NCBI GenBank assembly: GCA_030035585.1
Contig: CM057469.1
Coordinates: 14,192,501-14,256,500, forward strand
Source of the DNA: Dugong dugon
Taxonomy: Eukaryota > Chordata > Mammalia > Sirenia > Dugongidae
Direction of reading: 5' to 3'
DNA length: 64,000 nt
Shown here: one piece after another, positions 1 to 11,428 of the stretch
Position numbering within the stretch: position 1 is the stretch's first letter
Layout: each line of letters begins with the position of its first letter
Position numbers and translations under genes: made by a program
Notes under the pieces: model-generated
Seen by the model: the letters and a program-made list of their open reading frames with translations, nothing else
Told to the model about the DNA's origin: nothing
The model's database searches: none

Positions 1-345
1 CAAAGAATATTGAATATACTATGGACCGCCAGAAGAATGAACAAATCTGTCTTGGAAGAAGTACAGCCAGAATGCTCCTTAGAAGCAAGGACAGTGAGAC
101 TCCATCTTATGTACTTTGGACATGTTATCAAGAGGAACCAGTCTCTGGAGAAGGACATCATGCTTGGGAAAGTAGAGTGTCAGCAAAAAAGAGGAAGCCC
201 CTCAAGGAGATGGACTGACACAGTGGCTGCAACAATGGGCTCAAGCATAGCAACAATTGTGAGGATGGCCCAGGACCAGGCTGTGTTTTATTCTTTTGTA
301 CATAGGGTTGCTATGAGCCTGAACTGGTTCAATGGCACCTAACAA
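1..345 (+). repeat. RTE/BovB-like LINE, 3' end fragment
   Basis: This is the 3' terminal part of the RTE family whose longer copy lies at 39135-41223. It aligns base by base with 40875-41223, including the stretch encoding VLEEVQPE, FGHVI and GKVE, and ends in a degenerate cacctaacaaag tail. The window starts inside it, so its 5' end is not visible. Several stops and substitutions make it non-coding. Confidence 0.85.
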
Positions 346-650
346 AGTACCAGTACAGTTGTAAAATATGTTTATTAGTATTTTTTAATGGAGGAAGAAG
401 TCCACGAAGGCAAAAGTGCATATGCCTACAGAAGTCATAAAGTAGTCCTGTAGTGAAAGAGCTAGGACTAGCAGATTTTCCATTCCACATGCTATGCTCT
501 TTTGGTCTAAACCAGGTGAGTGTCTGAAGAGTACCTCTTGAGCCCTTAAGAGCAGGAATCTGAGGACAGTGTCCATTGGAGCCACACATGAAACTGCCTT
601 AAAGGGACCAGGAGAGCAAAGGAGAAAAGGAGGTTCCCCCAACTTGGCTA

Positions 651-850
651 AACCAGTTGCGGTCGAGTTGACTCCAGCTGATGGTGACCTCATGTGTGTG
701 TCAGAGTAGAACTGTGCTCCATAAGGTTTTTAATGGCTGCCTTTTTGGAAATAGCCAGGCCTTTCTTCCGAGGCACCTCTGGTTAGAATTGAACCTCCAA
801 CCTTTCAGTTAGCAGCCAAACGTGTTTACCATTTACACCACCCAGGGACT
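651..850 (-). repeat. AfroSINE-type tRNA-derived SINE
   Basis: Reverse complement begins with agtccctgggtggtg (tRNA A-box region), then the B-box-like ggttcaattc, and ends in the LINE-type tail ctccgactcgaccgc. This is the long subtype, with the mid-body block that the short subtype lacks. Confidence 0.85.
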
Positions 851-959
851 TCAAACTTCGCCTAGCTCTCTCTTAATTCCCATCCCATATGGTATTGTCA
901 GGAGTTTAAGGGTTCCAGGTCAGGAGTGCATGTAAGAGGCCGTGTGGACCCGACATGCG

Positions 960-1095
960 TTTTGGAGTATATTCAAGTCCACATTCAGTCACTCTTACTC
1001 ACTATGCAGCCTTGCCAAGAATTTCAATCTGTAAAATGGTGATGGTCATATTTCCCTCACAGAATTGTTCTGATGATTAGAGGGAGTGAAGTGGG
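960..1095 (-). repeat. MIR-like fragment
   Basis: The text tctgtaaaatggtgatggtc followed by ctcacagaattgttctgatg matches the antisense core of MIR. It is short and diverged. Confidence 0.45.
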
Positions 1096-1197
1096 AAGGT
1101 CCTGACCTCTCTCCTGACACACATCTGCTCTCAAGGTGAGTTAGACGTGAGCTCCTTTCTCTTCCTGTGTACTTGCGTGGGGCCTGCATGCGAGGAC

Positions 1198-1236
1198 TCT
1201 GTGTGTGTGTGTATGTGTGTGTGCACGTGTGTGCCT
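1198..1236. repeat. (GT)n microsatellite
   Basis: Interrupted GT dinucleotide run. An apparent ORF across it (VCVCVYVC) is only the repeat being translated. Confidence 0.85.
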
Positions 1237-1239
1237 GCT

Positions 1240-2133
1240 TCCTGAAGCTGCCTGACTGTGCTGAAGTTCTTATTGTTTTGTGTTATACCTATGGCAAGTG
1301 GAATTTGAGAACACCCCACTGGATTCATTTTAGATTATTAATAGAAGAATTACTGAATTTTTTTTTTCCAAGTCACTTGTATTTACCCCAGGAGTTTGTT
1401 ACTGAAATGTGCAGTCTCGAGCACAATAGGACATGACAATAGGAAATGTAGCTTGAAGAACAAGCAATTATCAGCTGCAGACAACCGAAATAACCACGTC
1501 GGGTAGGTCCTGAAGGCCTTTTGCCGAGTTATAATCAGCCACGTTGGGTGGCGAAGAGTGAGTGGGGATTATAAATGCGACTTCACTTGGCCTGATGTCA
1601 TTGCTGTCTGTGTCCTTTTGCTGACAGTTGGCTCTTTGACTTCAGTGTGTTTCTGTGACAAAGCAAACCTGAAATGAGACGCAAACACGGTAGCTGGCTT
1701 GGGTCAGCACAAACAAGGCACTGAATTGTGGAGTCCATCCTCTGTCTTCCTCCTGGCTCAGCCTGAACCACAGGCGGTGATGTTTCACACTCATGAGATG
1801 GGAGTATCGCTTTCTGTGACTTCCCCTGAACACAAGAGCGAGTGGCCATTGTAAGTGCTCTTTCCAAGAAGTGCAGTGTCTTCTGGTTGGGAGATAAAAA
1901 GCCCAAACTTGCATGAGGCAGGCCGGTTGGCTCTGCTGCCTCGTGCAGCTCTTCTCATCCTGGGAAAAGAAGCCCTGCATAAAAGGAGAGCAAAAAACAG
2001 GCAGGGAGCCCCATGCTGGGTCCTTGGCCCTCCTGTGACCCAGGAGTTGGCTTATCCTCTACTCTGAGTGGTTTGTTCTAGAAGGAGCTGGAAGTGCACT
2101 ACAGGAGGATTTGGACTGCTTTGTTCTGAGTCC
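1240..2133. other. No recognised feature
   Basis: Mixed-composition sequence with short chance ORFs on both strands up to 112 codons. I see no splice-flanked conserved frame and no repeat I can name. Confidence 0.4.
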
Positions 2134-2304
2134 CGAGCCCTGGTGACGCAGTGGTTAAGAGCTTGGCTGCTAACCAAGAGGTCAGCAGTTTGAATCCACC
2201 AACTGCTCTTTTGAAACCCTATGGGGCAGTTCTACTTGGTCCTATAGGGCCACTATGAATTGGAATCAACTTGGGGGCAACGGGTTTGGTTTTGGTTTTG
2301 GTTC
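2134..2304 (+). repeat. AfroSINE-type SINE, short subtype
   Basis: Starts gagccctggtgacgcag, then gtggttaagagc (A box) and gcagtttgaatcc (B box), then ctatggggcagttctac, ending in ggcaacgggtttggttttgg. It lacks the roughly 40-bp mid-body block of the long subtype. Confidence 0.9.
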
Positions 2305-3469
2305 TGAATCCAAACTTAGCTTTTAAATTCCAGGATGACCTGACTTACCTTTCCATCTATAAAATGTGGGCTTTGTGAGGTTACCTGAGAAATAGAACAT
2401 AACCCACAAGTTGGCAGCAGCCTCTCGTCCCCTCCAACCCCGCCCCTGAGTCTGTGTGTGCTGTTTCTGTTATGCCCCTCATGAAAACAAATGCAAACCT
2501 GACTCCGTCACTGGTGGCCATAAAAAGGCCACTTGCATGGAGCGCTGTGTGAGTTCCTCAGCTTTCACGGAGATCCAAGGGGCCGGGAAGGGCGTCATGG
2601 AGCACACAGAACCCTCCTTCACGTGGCCTCCTCCCTCTCCCCACCCACCATCCTTGGAGAAGACAAAGTCCCTTACTCTACCCCTGGAGGGCCATTTCTC
2701 CATCTTCTCAGACTGTCAGCCAGCATCAGTGCCACTGGGGGCTCCACTGTTCATCAAAGCTTTCCTTCTAGTATGGGGGCACTCTCTGTCTCCTCACAGC
2801 TATTAATGACTTTGAGCGTCATTGCAGCTCCTCTCCGGCTTTGTCCAATCTGGGGACCCCTTGTTCTTCAAGGTCATGTAGTATATACAAAGGGCATCAA
2901 ATTCCATATGGCAGAAACAAAGCCTGATTGGGGAGTTAATCCTCATGTCTTTTAAATCCAAATGATGAGAGTTTGCCACAGTCTTGCATCAGGGCAGTGA
3001 ACTGATTTTATTATAAAGAGTGGGGAGGAAACTTGGAAAACGTCCATTTCAATGTTTGGTTTTGTTTTTCAATTTGTGGTGTGGTTTCCAAAAGCAATTA
3101 GTGGGCCAACGACAGCATTTTTAAAGAATGGAATAGAATAAGAACAAAACAGGACAAGATAGATCAAGCAGCTCACACAAGTAGAGCCTTACATCTTGCT
3201 TTGTGGAACTTTTGTTTTGACTGTGTCTGTGTGAATATCCCTGTATACTGACTCATGATGTAGAATTGGTTTCTTACTGGGATCATCCTCAAAAAAAGTT
3301 CCAAAACCACCGGTTCTATTTCATTGTTTCTCAAACTCTGTTCTCTGGATCACGTCAGACTTACCTTAAGGAAGGCTTGTTGAAATGCAGAGTCCAGAAC
3401 CTGCCTACTAGCAACCTCTGTGTGTGGGCCCTGGGAATCTGCGCTTGTAACAAGTTCCAGCACATGCGC
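2305..3469. other. No recognised feature
   Basis: Overlapping chance ORFs of 74-140 codons lie at 2456-2955 on both strands. None has a recognisable domain, and the reading frames compete without codon bias I can detect. No named repeat was seen. Confidence 0.4.
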
Positions 3470-3640
3470 TGAACACATACTGAATGGCTTACTCTGTGCC
3501 AGGAACACTTCCTTGTGCTTTACGTGTACAGTTAACTCGTGAATGCGAATGAGGAAAGCAAGCTATGAAATGAAGAAGCTAGCAGTGGCAGGTATTCAGG
3601 CCAGCGGCCTGGTGCTCAGTGCGACGTCCACACCCCTACG
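3470..3640 (+). repeat. MIR
   Basis: Contains ctgtgccaggaacacttcc and later gaggaaagcaag followed by gtggcaggtattcaggcc, in MIR order. Diverged. Confidence 0.6.
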
Positions 3641-3902
3641 CCCCACGGCCACTGCTTGGTGATATGAGCGCTCGAGTTGTGATGCTGTCATTTCAAAGAT
3701 CATGGAGCAGAGACCGGGGAAATCTCATGTAGCAATTTTCTCAGTCACACCAGTAGACCACAGAAGGGCCAAGACCAGAACCTCGCCTCCCAAACACAGA
3801 GGCCCAGCCTTCTGCTCCTGTGTGGCTATTACTTCCCCACGACTCCTGTCCCAGCTCCTTGCCCAGGACACTGTGGTCTTCGATGTTCCAAGGGATGTCA
3901 GA

Positions 3903-4068
3903 GGAGTCCCTGGGTGGCACAAACGGTTAAGTTCTCAACTACTAATTGAAAGGTTGATGGTTCAAACCCACCCAGAGCACCTCAGAAGAAAGCCCTGTCG
4001 ATCTGCTTCCAAAAGGTCAGAGCCTTGCATACCCAGTGGAGCACTTCTATTCTGCAGCAACAACAAAA
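3903..4068 (+). repeat. AfroSINE-type SINE, long subtype
   Basis: Starts ggagtccctgggtggcac, then ttcaaacccacccagag, then gatctgcttcc. The 3' tail is diverged, ending in cagcaacaacaaaaaa. Confidence 0.85.
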
Positions 4069-5764
4069 AAGCAAGGCATTGTAAGAACAAGAACATTTAA
4101 CTGACACCAGCGATGTCAGGACAGGCTTCCTGATCAGCCTGCCCCAGTGACGTTTCCCCTCCCCTCTCACGGCTGCTCTCTTGGGCCGTACTAGAGAGGG
4201 CTCTGCATTTTCCCAAGGCCCTTCTTCAGAATGGCCTCCTTACTGGAGTCACTCCAGTGGCCATTCTGAGTTTCTGGAAACTAGCAAGTGTCTGTACCCC
4301 AGGAAAGCGCAAATGTATTTCCCTTCAGTTCTTGAAGTTGATGTTAAGAATGGTCACCTTCATTGCCACACCCATGATTTCTATTTAGGTATGACTCTCT
4401 GGGAGATGGACTGAGTCCTGGTAATTTATTCAGAAATTTAAACCAGATTCTCCTGCACTCAGTACATGTGATCTCCATCACTTTGAACCAGTGCGAATAT
4501 GCAGTGTGAGGCTAAACTTCCCCCCAAATACTGAAACCCTACATTGCAAGTAACGTTTGCCTTAAATTCCATCAGCCTCCTGTTGCCTACCCACTTCCCT
4601 CTGCTTGTTGTCTCCTGCTCATCAGACACTGTCTTCATATGCAATCAGCTTAGTCTCCTTCAGCTGTGCATCACGGGGAGGTGGGTGACTCAGGCTCCTT
4701 GGGAACAGGCACAAGGGTCTTCCCACTGCAGTAGACTCTTCCCACATTACAGGAACTGGGAGAGTCCTTCCATCTTCCTTCTTTTGTATGTATTGTCAGT
4801 AAAACGCTGTTAAGCTCTTGGCTGATCCCTGTGAAACCCAGCTTTTCCTGGGCCTCATCTCTGCGTGAGGAAGATGAACAAGAATAACAAGATTTCCCTG
4901 ATTTGTGTTTCCAGAAGCACAAGGAAAGACCCTCAGTTCTGCTTTGAAACCTCGCTGGTTATTCCTGGAGGTCTCTGGGGTTTCTCACGTGCACCCACAA
5001 AAATTGTCTCATGCTCCCCAACGTTAGCCCATGAGGCTAACATCTCACAGCTGCCACACACCCATAGGGCAAACACCCGTGTTCAAGAGAGGGCACAGTG
5101 TCCTGATGCCCAGCAAACTGCCTACCCTCATGAGGAAAAGTGTCTGCCTACCCGCAGTCTTCACTGAGATGAAGTCCCCCCAAGTCCCAAGCAGAAGTGA
5201 GGGAAGTGCCCTCTCCCATGTCCTGGTCAGTGTGTGTTCCCCTGTGTCGCATAGAAGTTTCTGGACACTGCTCCCTCAGCTGTGCCCGCAGTAACTCTTT
5301 CCACAGGTCTGGGACAGTCCATGGGGCCCACCTCTCTCTATCCCTTCCATTCTCCCAGATTCTCTCCACAGTCCCTGACCATGTAGGCTTCTTCTCTTGT
5401 AAGTTCACTCAGACAAATAGATGCCTACAGACCCGCCACTCTACAGACTCATCAGACTTGTCTGGACAGGTGTGAATCCTGGGTGCAGACACAGCTCAGA
5501 TGGAACTGGGACCTTATTCATCTGGGTATGTCATACGTGTCAGTGTTCTCCCTCTGGGGGTTTAGGAGTACTGTGAGGTACTTACCTCTCCTAAGTACCA
5601 AGCACAGTGCCAGCACGGAGCAGGCACTCAGTACTTTGCTGCTGAGTGTGGGAGCTCTATTTATGACTGGAGGAGATGGGAAGCAATTAGCATGAGAAAC
5701 GGGCAGTAAGAGGCAGCACCATCTGAATGTTTCTTAATAAGTCCATTTACCAATACATGGAGCT
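4069..5764. other. No gene recognised; possible weak MIR/L2 at about 5560-5680
   Basis: Mixed-composition sequence. Near 5590 the text aagcacagtgccagcacgg resembles an L2 or MIR segment. ORFs up to 100 codons are present with no recognisable product. Confidence 0.35.
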
Positions 5765-6183
5765 TATCTTAGTTATCTAGTGCTGCTCTAACAGAAGTAC
5801 CAGAAATGGATGGCTTCAACAAACAAATTTATTTTCTTACAGTTTAGGAGGCCTGAAGTCCGAATTTAGAGTGCCGCTCTAGGGGAAGGCTTTCTCTCTC
5901 TGTCTGCTCTGGAGGAAAGTCCTTGTCTTTTCAACCTCTGCTTTCTGGTTCCTTGGAGATCTCCATGTGTCTTGGCATCTATTTTACTCCATCTCGCTCT
6001 CTCTGCTTGGTTGTTTAATCTCTTTTTATATCTCAAAAGAGATTGACTCAAGAGACACCCTACACTAATCCTGCCTCATTAATATAATAAAGACAACCCA
6101 TTCCCAGATGGGATTATTACCATAAGCAGAGAGGTTAGAATTTACAAAACGTATTTTTAAATGACATAATTCAATCCATAACA
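5765..6183 (-). mobile_element. Solo LTR, MaLR/MLT1-like, with 5-bp target duplication
   Basis: On the minus strand the element starts TGTTATGGATTGAATTATG and ends near AACTAAGATA. The flanks are GAGCT (5760-5764) and GAGCT (6184-6188), a perfect 5-bp target duplication, which supports LTR-type integration. It is the same family as 18012-18521 and is shorter through internal deletions. No internal retroviral genes are present. Confidence 0.8.
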
Positions 6184-6404
6184 GAGCTTAACGTCTAAAA
6201 ACCCAAATGCTTAATCAGCTTGTTGTGTTCTTTTGCCTATTGTACCTTGTGGAAGGGGTTGGATATAGTAAGAAGGGAAAAACCTTACAGAGTACAGGAG
6301 GTCCTTCATAGAGGCATAGCTGGTCGTAGTGGGTGGAGTCACAGGTCGTTTTTTGGAGGGATGGTAGATATTTGATTTTTCTGCACACTCCCTGAATTCA
6401 CGTT

Positions 6405-7325
6405 TGCCTTCCTTCAAACACTTCTCCCCACTAAGACGAAACCGATCTTTTCAAAGTGCAGTTCTGATCGTGTCCTTCCTGTGCTTCTTCGGTATCGTTT
6501 TGTTGTTGTCGTTAGTTGCCATCCAGTTGGCGCCAACTCATGGCGACCCCACGTATAACAGAATGAACATTACCCTGTCCTGTGCCGTGTTCACCGTTGT
6601 CGGTAACAAGTCCCTTGTTGCAGCCACTGTGTATTATGAGTGTCTTCCAACCTAGGGGCTCATCTCCCAGCACTATATCGGACAATATTCTGTTGTGATC
6701 CATAGGGTTTGCATTGGCTAATTTTTGGAAATAAACCGTCAATCCTTTCTTCTAGTTTGTCTTATGGACGCTCCACTGAAAGCTATCCACCATGAGTGAC
6801 CCTGCTAGTACCTGAAATATTGGTGGCATAGCTTCCAGCATCTCAGCAACATGCAAGCTACCACAGTATGACAAACTGACAGACAGGTAGTGGCAACAGT
6901 TTCTGAGACTCTTAAAATAAAGACCCTAATCCTTAATGTGATCTGCCAGACGCTGCATGTCTGGCCCTGCTTCTCCAGCTCCCCACCTCCAGGGCCTCTC
7001 ATGCTGGCTCCCTTCCCCAGTGCTCGGCCTCATTGACCTTTGTTCAGCTCTGAAAGTACTCTCCATCCCCTCTCACCACAAGACTTTATCCTCTTAGCTT
7101 GGCACCAGTTCCTGGGGAGGCTTCTCTTGATCCCCCAGACATCTCCCTATTATATACTCTCACACTCCCATGTACGTCTCTTTCCAAGGTTCTCATCCCA
7201 GCACTAATTGGGGTGAAATTTGATTTCTGTTTGCCCCAACGGCCTGTAAGGTCTACAAGGCTGAGGACCTTGTCTGCTTGGCCATGTCCCTGGTTCCCTA
7301 ATTGCTGACCCAGGGCAGAGCACAA
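6405..7325 (+). repeat. L2 LINE 3' part, interrupted
   Basis: Two blocks, 6405-6498 (cagttctgatcgtgtcc) and 6894-7325 (cttctccagctccccacctcc through gctgaggaccttgtctg), follow L2 3'-end order. An internally deleted RTE derivative interrupts them. Confidence 0.65.
6499..6893 (-). repeat. Internally deleted RTE derivative
   Basis: Antisense RTE 3' end at about 6499-6640 is joined directly to antisense RTE 5'UTR sequence at about 6643-6893. The 5'UTR identity is judged from 39135-39420, the 5' part of the longer RTE copy. Everything between the two ends is missing. Confidence 0.75.
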
Positions 7326-7334
7326 AGAGGTCCT

Positions 7335-7560
7335 AGCTAAGCATCTCGAAACCTCAGCTATCTTACTTATAAAATGGGCATAGTAGCATTATCTACCACA
7401 TAGGAATGTTGTGAGAACTCAAGTAAATAATGTAAATAAAGTAATAAGGCATTAGACCAGGGTCTGCCTCTGTAGAAAGAGTACAAGTGGCAGCCGTCAT
7501 GATTATCATTACCAGCAGTAGTTCAAGTGGCAGTACTATTTGAGGGAGCATTATGACGCA
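7335..7560 (-). repeat. MIR-like fragment
   Basis: Antisense MIR text aaaatgggcatagtagc, then ggaatgttgtgagaactc. The end is poorly defined. Confidence 0.5.
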
Positions 7561-7611
7561 GGTCTTGCAGTATTTTACATTAACCAGATACCTTCAGAGA
7601 GGGCTAGTGTT

Positions 7612-8300
7612 CTGGCCATCTGCTGCTGCTTAACAAACTACCACAGTAACTTAAGATACTTAATAATTTTTAATAGTGCTTAAATCTACTTTTTTTTTAA
7701 TAAATAAATTATAATTTATTAAGGTAGTAATTTTATATATAATCATTTATTTATAATTTTATTTATTTATTCATTTACTTATCTGTCTATCATCAGTCAT
7801 TTATTTTGCTAAGTATTCCGGGGTTTGGCTGGGCTCAGCTATGCAGTGCCTATTCCGGGTTTCTTTTCTTTTTAAAAAATCTTTATTGTTGTAAAAAGTA
7901 TGGATAACACGTATGCCAATTCGATATTTGTCACTTGAACAATTCAACGAAACTGATGATTTGGTTGCAGTCAGATGGTGATGTCTTCATTCACAAGTCT
8001 GCTGCTTGTACTGGGAAGTCTCAATCAGCTGAGGGCTGGAGTAGCTGGGGCTCCTCAAGAACCTCTCCTCTCTATTCTCTCCATGTGATCTCTCCACACA
8101 GTGGCCTCAGGGTAGCTGAACTTCTTACACATTCTCCAGCAAATGTCTTAAGAAAGACCGGCAGACGCTGCAGGACCTTCTCTGAAGTAGCTTTGGAAGT
8201 GACAGCATCACTCTGCCACATTCTATTTGTCAAACAGTCACAAAGTTCCATCCAGATTCAAGGGGAGGGGCATAGACGTCACCTCTAGATGGGAGGAGGG
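7612..8300 (-). repeat. Ancient LTR-like mammalian repeat, interrupted
   Basis: The segments ctgctgcttaacaaac, gtttggctgggctcagct, ttctatttgtcaaacagtc and cagattcaaggggagggg occur in the order of a common old mammalian repeat. I am sure it is a repeat but not of the family name. An AT-rich stretch with TTTA runs (7680-7800) and another insert at about 7860-7960 interrupt it. Confidence 0.5.
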
Positions 8301-9149
8301 CCAAAGCACTGGCAGACATGGTTTGTAACCCCCCCTCCCCAGTTATGGTACCTTACCCAATAGCCAGATAATGGGACTCACAGGCTCTTGCCACTCTGAT
8401 TCCTTTTCTGAGTGAAAACCAAAACATGAATGTATAATTTTAACAACCTTTACACATTAGTCATAAGAATGGTTCCTACCAGTTAATATTCAGAGCCTTC
8501 ATCAGACTTAAAATGGATGGTAGTATCTTCCATTGTCAAAACATGGGTCTTGGTGGGACCATTTCCTGAGACATAAGGAAGAAACACAACTTCCATTTTA
8601 GCACCCTGTAGGATCTGGGAGAGGCCACTCAATCATATAAAATGAGTTATTTTTTGTTGCTTTTTTTTTTTTTTTAAGTGAGGAGTATCCCAAAGCACTC
8701 ATAACTACTGCACAAACGAAGGGCGTTCGTAAACACAGGGCCAGAGAGAGCTTTCAAAACACGAGTTAGATATCTGGTATAATGTTATGAGCAGAGCTGA
8801 GGGTGGAGACACCGTAACTGAGAACAGATAACTCACTGAGGTCTGAAGCAGAAAGCTGGCCAGCCATCGGTGAACATAAAGAAGACCCTGCCAGGGGACA
8901 ATGGCTCTTTTCTCTCCTATAATTAGTAAACTAATACAGTGAAACCCTGAGCTGCCCTGGGTATGCATTGAGGGAAATGTTTCTGGAGGCTGCAGTGCAG
9001 CTCTGATGGATGCGATGAAGCCTTTGGTGTGTTTATTATGTTGGGGACTCCTTCTACTCCCTTCTGTTGCATGTTGGATGTTGTGGGGAGATCCTCTAAC
9101 TCATTGAGAGCTCTGAGGGAATAATCAGGATCAAGGGGTATTTGGTTCA
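8301..9149. other. No recognised feature apart from a poly-T run
   Basis: A T run of about 17 bases lies near 8661. The rest is mixed sequence with no repeat or frame that I can name. Confidence 0.4.
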
Positions 9150-9734
9150 TTAAAAAATACTATGGAATGTTTAGCGCAGTGAAACAATTCTCTATGATAC
9201 TGTAGTGGTGGACACATGCCATTATGCATTTGTCAAAACCCACAGGACTTTACAACACAAAGAGTGAACCTTAAGGTCAACTATGGACTTGGTCGTCATC
9301 AGGTGCCATCGAGTCAGCTCTGACTCATAGCAACCTTACGTATAACAGAATGAAATATTGCCCAGTCCTGCGCCATCTTCGTGATCTTTGCTACGTTTGA
9401 ACCCATTGCTACAGCCACTGATCAATCCCTCTCATTAAAGATCTCCCTATTTTTTACTGACCCTCTACTTTACCAAGCATGTCCTTCTCCCTCGATTGGT
9501 CCCTCCTGATGTTGTGTCTAAAGTAAGCAAGATGAAGTTATGGACTTTAGTTAATAATAATGTATCAGTATTGGCTCATCAGCTGTAACAAATGTACCAC
9601 ACTAATGCACCATGTTAGTAATAGGCAAAACAGCATGCAGGGTTGGGGAGAGGGGACATAAGGGAATTGTCTGTATTTTATGTACAATTTTCCTGTAAAC
9701 CTAAAGCTTCTCTAAAAAATAAAGTCTATTTTTT
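9150..9734 (+). repeat. Ancient L1M 3' end, split by later insertions
   Basis: 9150-9290 and 9539-9734 form one old L1 3'UTR, with atactgtagtggtggacac, then acaaatgtaccacactaatg, then tacaattttcctgtaaacc, ending in aaaaaataaagtctattt. An RTE tail splits it at 9290 with a duplicated TATGGACTT. A full-length L1 splits it at 9734; its last bases reappear at 17977-17998. Confidence 0.75.
9291..9538 (-). repeat. RTE 3' end, 5'-truncated, with 9-bp target duplication
   Basis: Antisense RTE 3' terminus (caggtgccatcgagtcagc through ccctctactttaccaagc). TATGGACTT flanks it at 9282-9290 and 9539-9547, giving a clean LINE-type target duplication. Confidence 0.85.
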
Positions 9735-11230
9735 TTTTTTATATATATATTTTATTGTACTTCAGGTGAAAGCTTACAGAGCAAATAGTTTCTCATGAAA
9801 TAGTAGTACACATGTTGTTTTTTTTGACATTGGTTAACAACCCCACAACGTATTAAGCCTCTAAATTCTCAACCTTTTTTTTTGATGAAAATTACAGATG
9901 GCCAAAGATACACCGTTTCAAAATTTTCTACATTCACAGTTCAGTGACATTGACTACGCTCTTCCAACTGTGCTGTTATTCTCACTTAAGATGAAGGCTT
10001 ACAGAACAAAATAGTTTTTCATTTAACAGTTACTACACATGTTGCCCTATGACAATGGTTAACAATCTCACAGCACATCAAGAATATCCTTCCTCCACCT
10101 TGTGTTCCCTATCACCAGGGGGCTTCCTTGTCCCCTTCTGTCTTCTGGACCTTGTCAGTGGACTATTGTACCTCTTTAGTCTCCTTTGTTTGTTTATTTA
10201 TTTATTTATTTTTATTTTATTTAAACACCATTTCAAAACTTTTTACTTACACATTTAAGTGATATTGACTATGCTCTTCCAATTGTGCTGCCATTCTCGC
10301 CCAAGATGAAGGCTTACAGGACAAAACAGCCTCCCATTTAATAGTTACTACAAATGTTGCCCTATAGCAGTGGTCAACAATCTCACAATACATCGACAGT
10401 GTCCTTATTCAATTTGTGTTCCTTATCATCAGTTTCCTACTCTCCCTCTGCCTTCTGGCCCTTGTCACCGGACTCCTGTACATCGTTAGTCCCATTTAGT
10501 TTTACTGGGGTGTCCATTCCCAGGCTTAACATCGAACCTTGAAGGTAACTTCCCCTCTGAGCTGAAAGGGTGTCTGGGGGCCACACTCTCGAGGTTTCTC
10601 TAGTATTCTTTAGGCCAGTATATCTGGTCTTTTTTTTTTTTTTTTTTGGGAGTTAAAATTATGCTCTACATCCTACTCCAGCTCTGCCCAGAACCCTCTG
10701 TTGTGATCCTGGTCAAAGGAGTCATTGGTGGTAGCCGGGCACCATCCAGCTGTACTGGGCTCAGTCCCGTGGAGGCCTTGGTAGCTGTGGACCATTAGTC
10801 CTTCGGACTAATCTTTTCCTTGTATCCTGTTCTCTTCATTCTCCCTTGTTCCCGAAGGGATGAGATCAGTGGAGTATCTTAGATGGCCGCTCATAGGCTT
10901 TTAAGACCCCAGACACTACTCACCAAGGTAGAATGTAGAGCATTATCTTTATAAGTAGTGTCATGCCAATTGAGCTAGATGTTCCCCGAGATCATGGTCC
11001 CCAGAGTCCTCCGTCCAACAACTCAGTCCCTCGGGGGGTTTGGATGTGTCTACAGGGCCTTCATGACCTTTCCTTGTGCAGGTTGTGTTAGTTTCCGCTG
11101 TACTATGTACTATCTCATCTCTCACCCAAGTTACCACTTACCTATTACCTATTTAGTATCCCACCCCCCTCCCATCCCTGGTAACCAACAAGGATTGTTA
11201 CATTTTGCATGTGAATTTTTTCATGGGTTT
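9735..11230 (-). other. L1 3'UTR with internal repeats
   Basis: The block beginning aagatgaaggcttacag occurs near 9989 and again at 10303, and a weaker copy (aggtgaaagcttacagagc) occurs at 9765. Each is followed by cacatgttg and ggttaacaa type text, so the 3'UTR holds two to three diverged tandem units spaced about 224 and 314 bp apart. The segment at 10675-11000 reappears in opposite orientation at 46855-47190, which confirms it as L1 3'UTR. Low-complexity T and TTTA runs lie at 10190-10225 and near 10631. Confidence 0.8.
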
Positions 11231-11428
11231 TTACAATAGAGGTCTCATACAATATTTGTCCTTTTGTGATTGACTTATTTCACTCAGCATGATGTCCTCC
11301 AGTTTCATCCATGTTATGAGATGCTTCACCGATTCATTGTTCTTTCTCGTTGCATAGTACTCCATTGTGTGTATGTACCATAGTTTGTGTATCCATTCGT
11401 CTGTTGATGGACATCGAGGTTGTTTCCA
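11231..11428 (-). pseudogene. L1 ORF2 C-terminal segment after the premature stop
   Basis: The sixty-five codons after the TGA remain in frame and encode recognisable L1 ORF2 C-terminus ([11 protein letters not shown], then ITWMKLEDIMLSEISQSQ) ending at TAA. The second L1 copy carries the same segment at 31498-31259 without this stop; there the corresponding codon reads AGA. The stop therefore differs from that copy by a single base. Confidence 0.85.

Noticed and set aside
20..342. 110-codon ORF at the window start as a possible gene
   Set aside because: It is the RTE 3' coding remnant; the same frame recurs at 40880-41215.
1167..1436. 89-codon Cys/Val-rich ORF
   Set aside because: Translation of a GT microsatellite.
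2456..2955. 116-, 140- and 74-codon overlapping ORFs
   Set aside because: Proline- and histidine-rich chance frames without homology that I can recognise.
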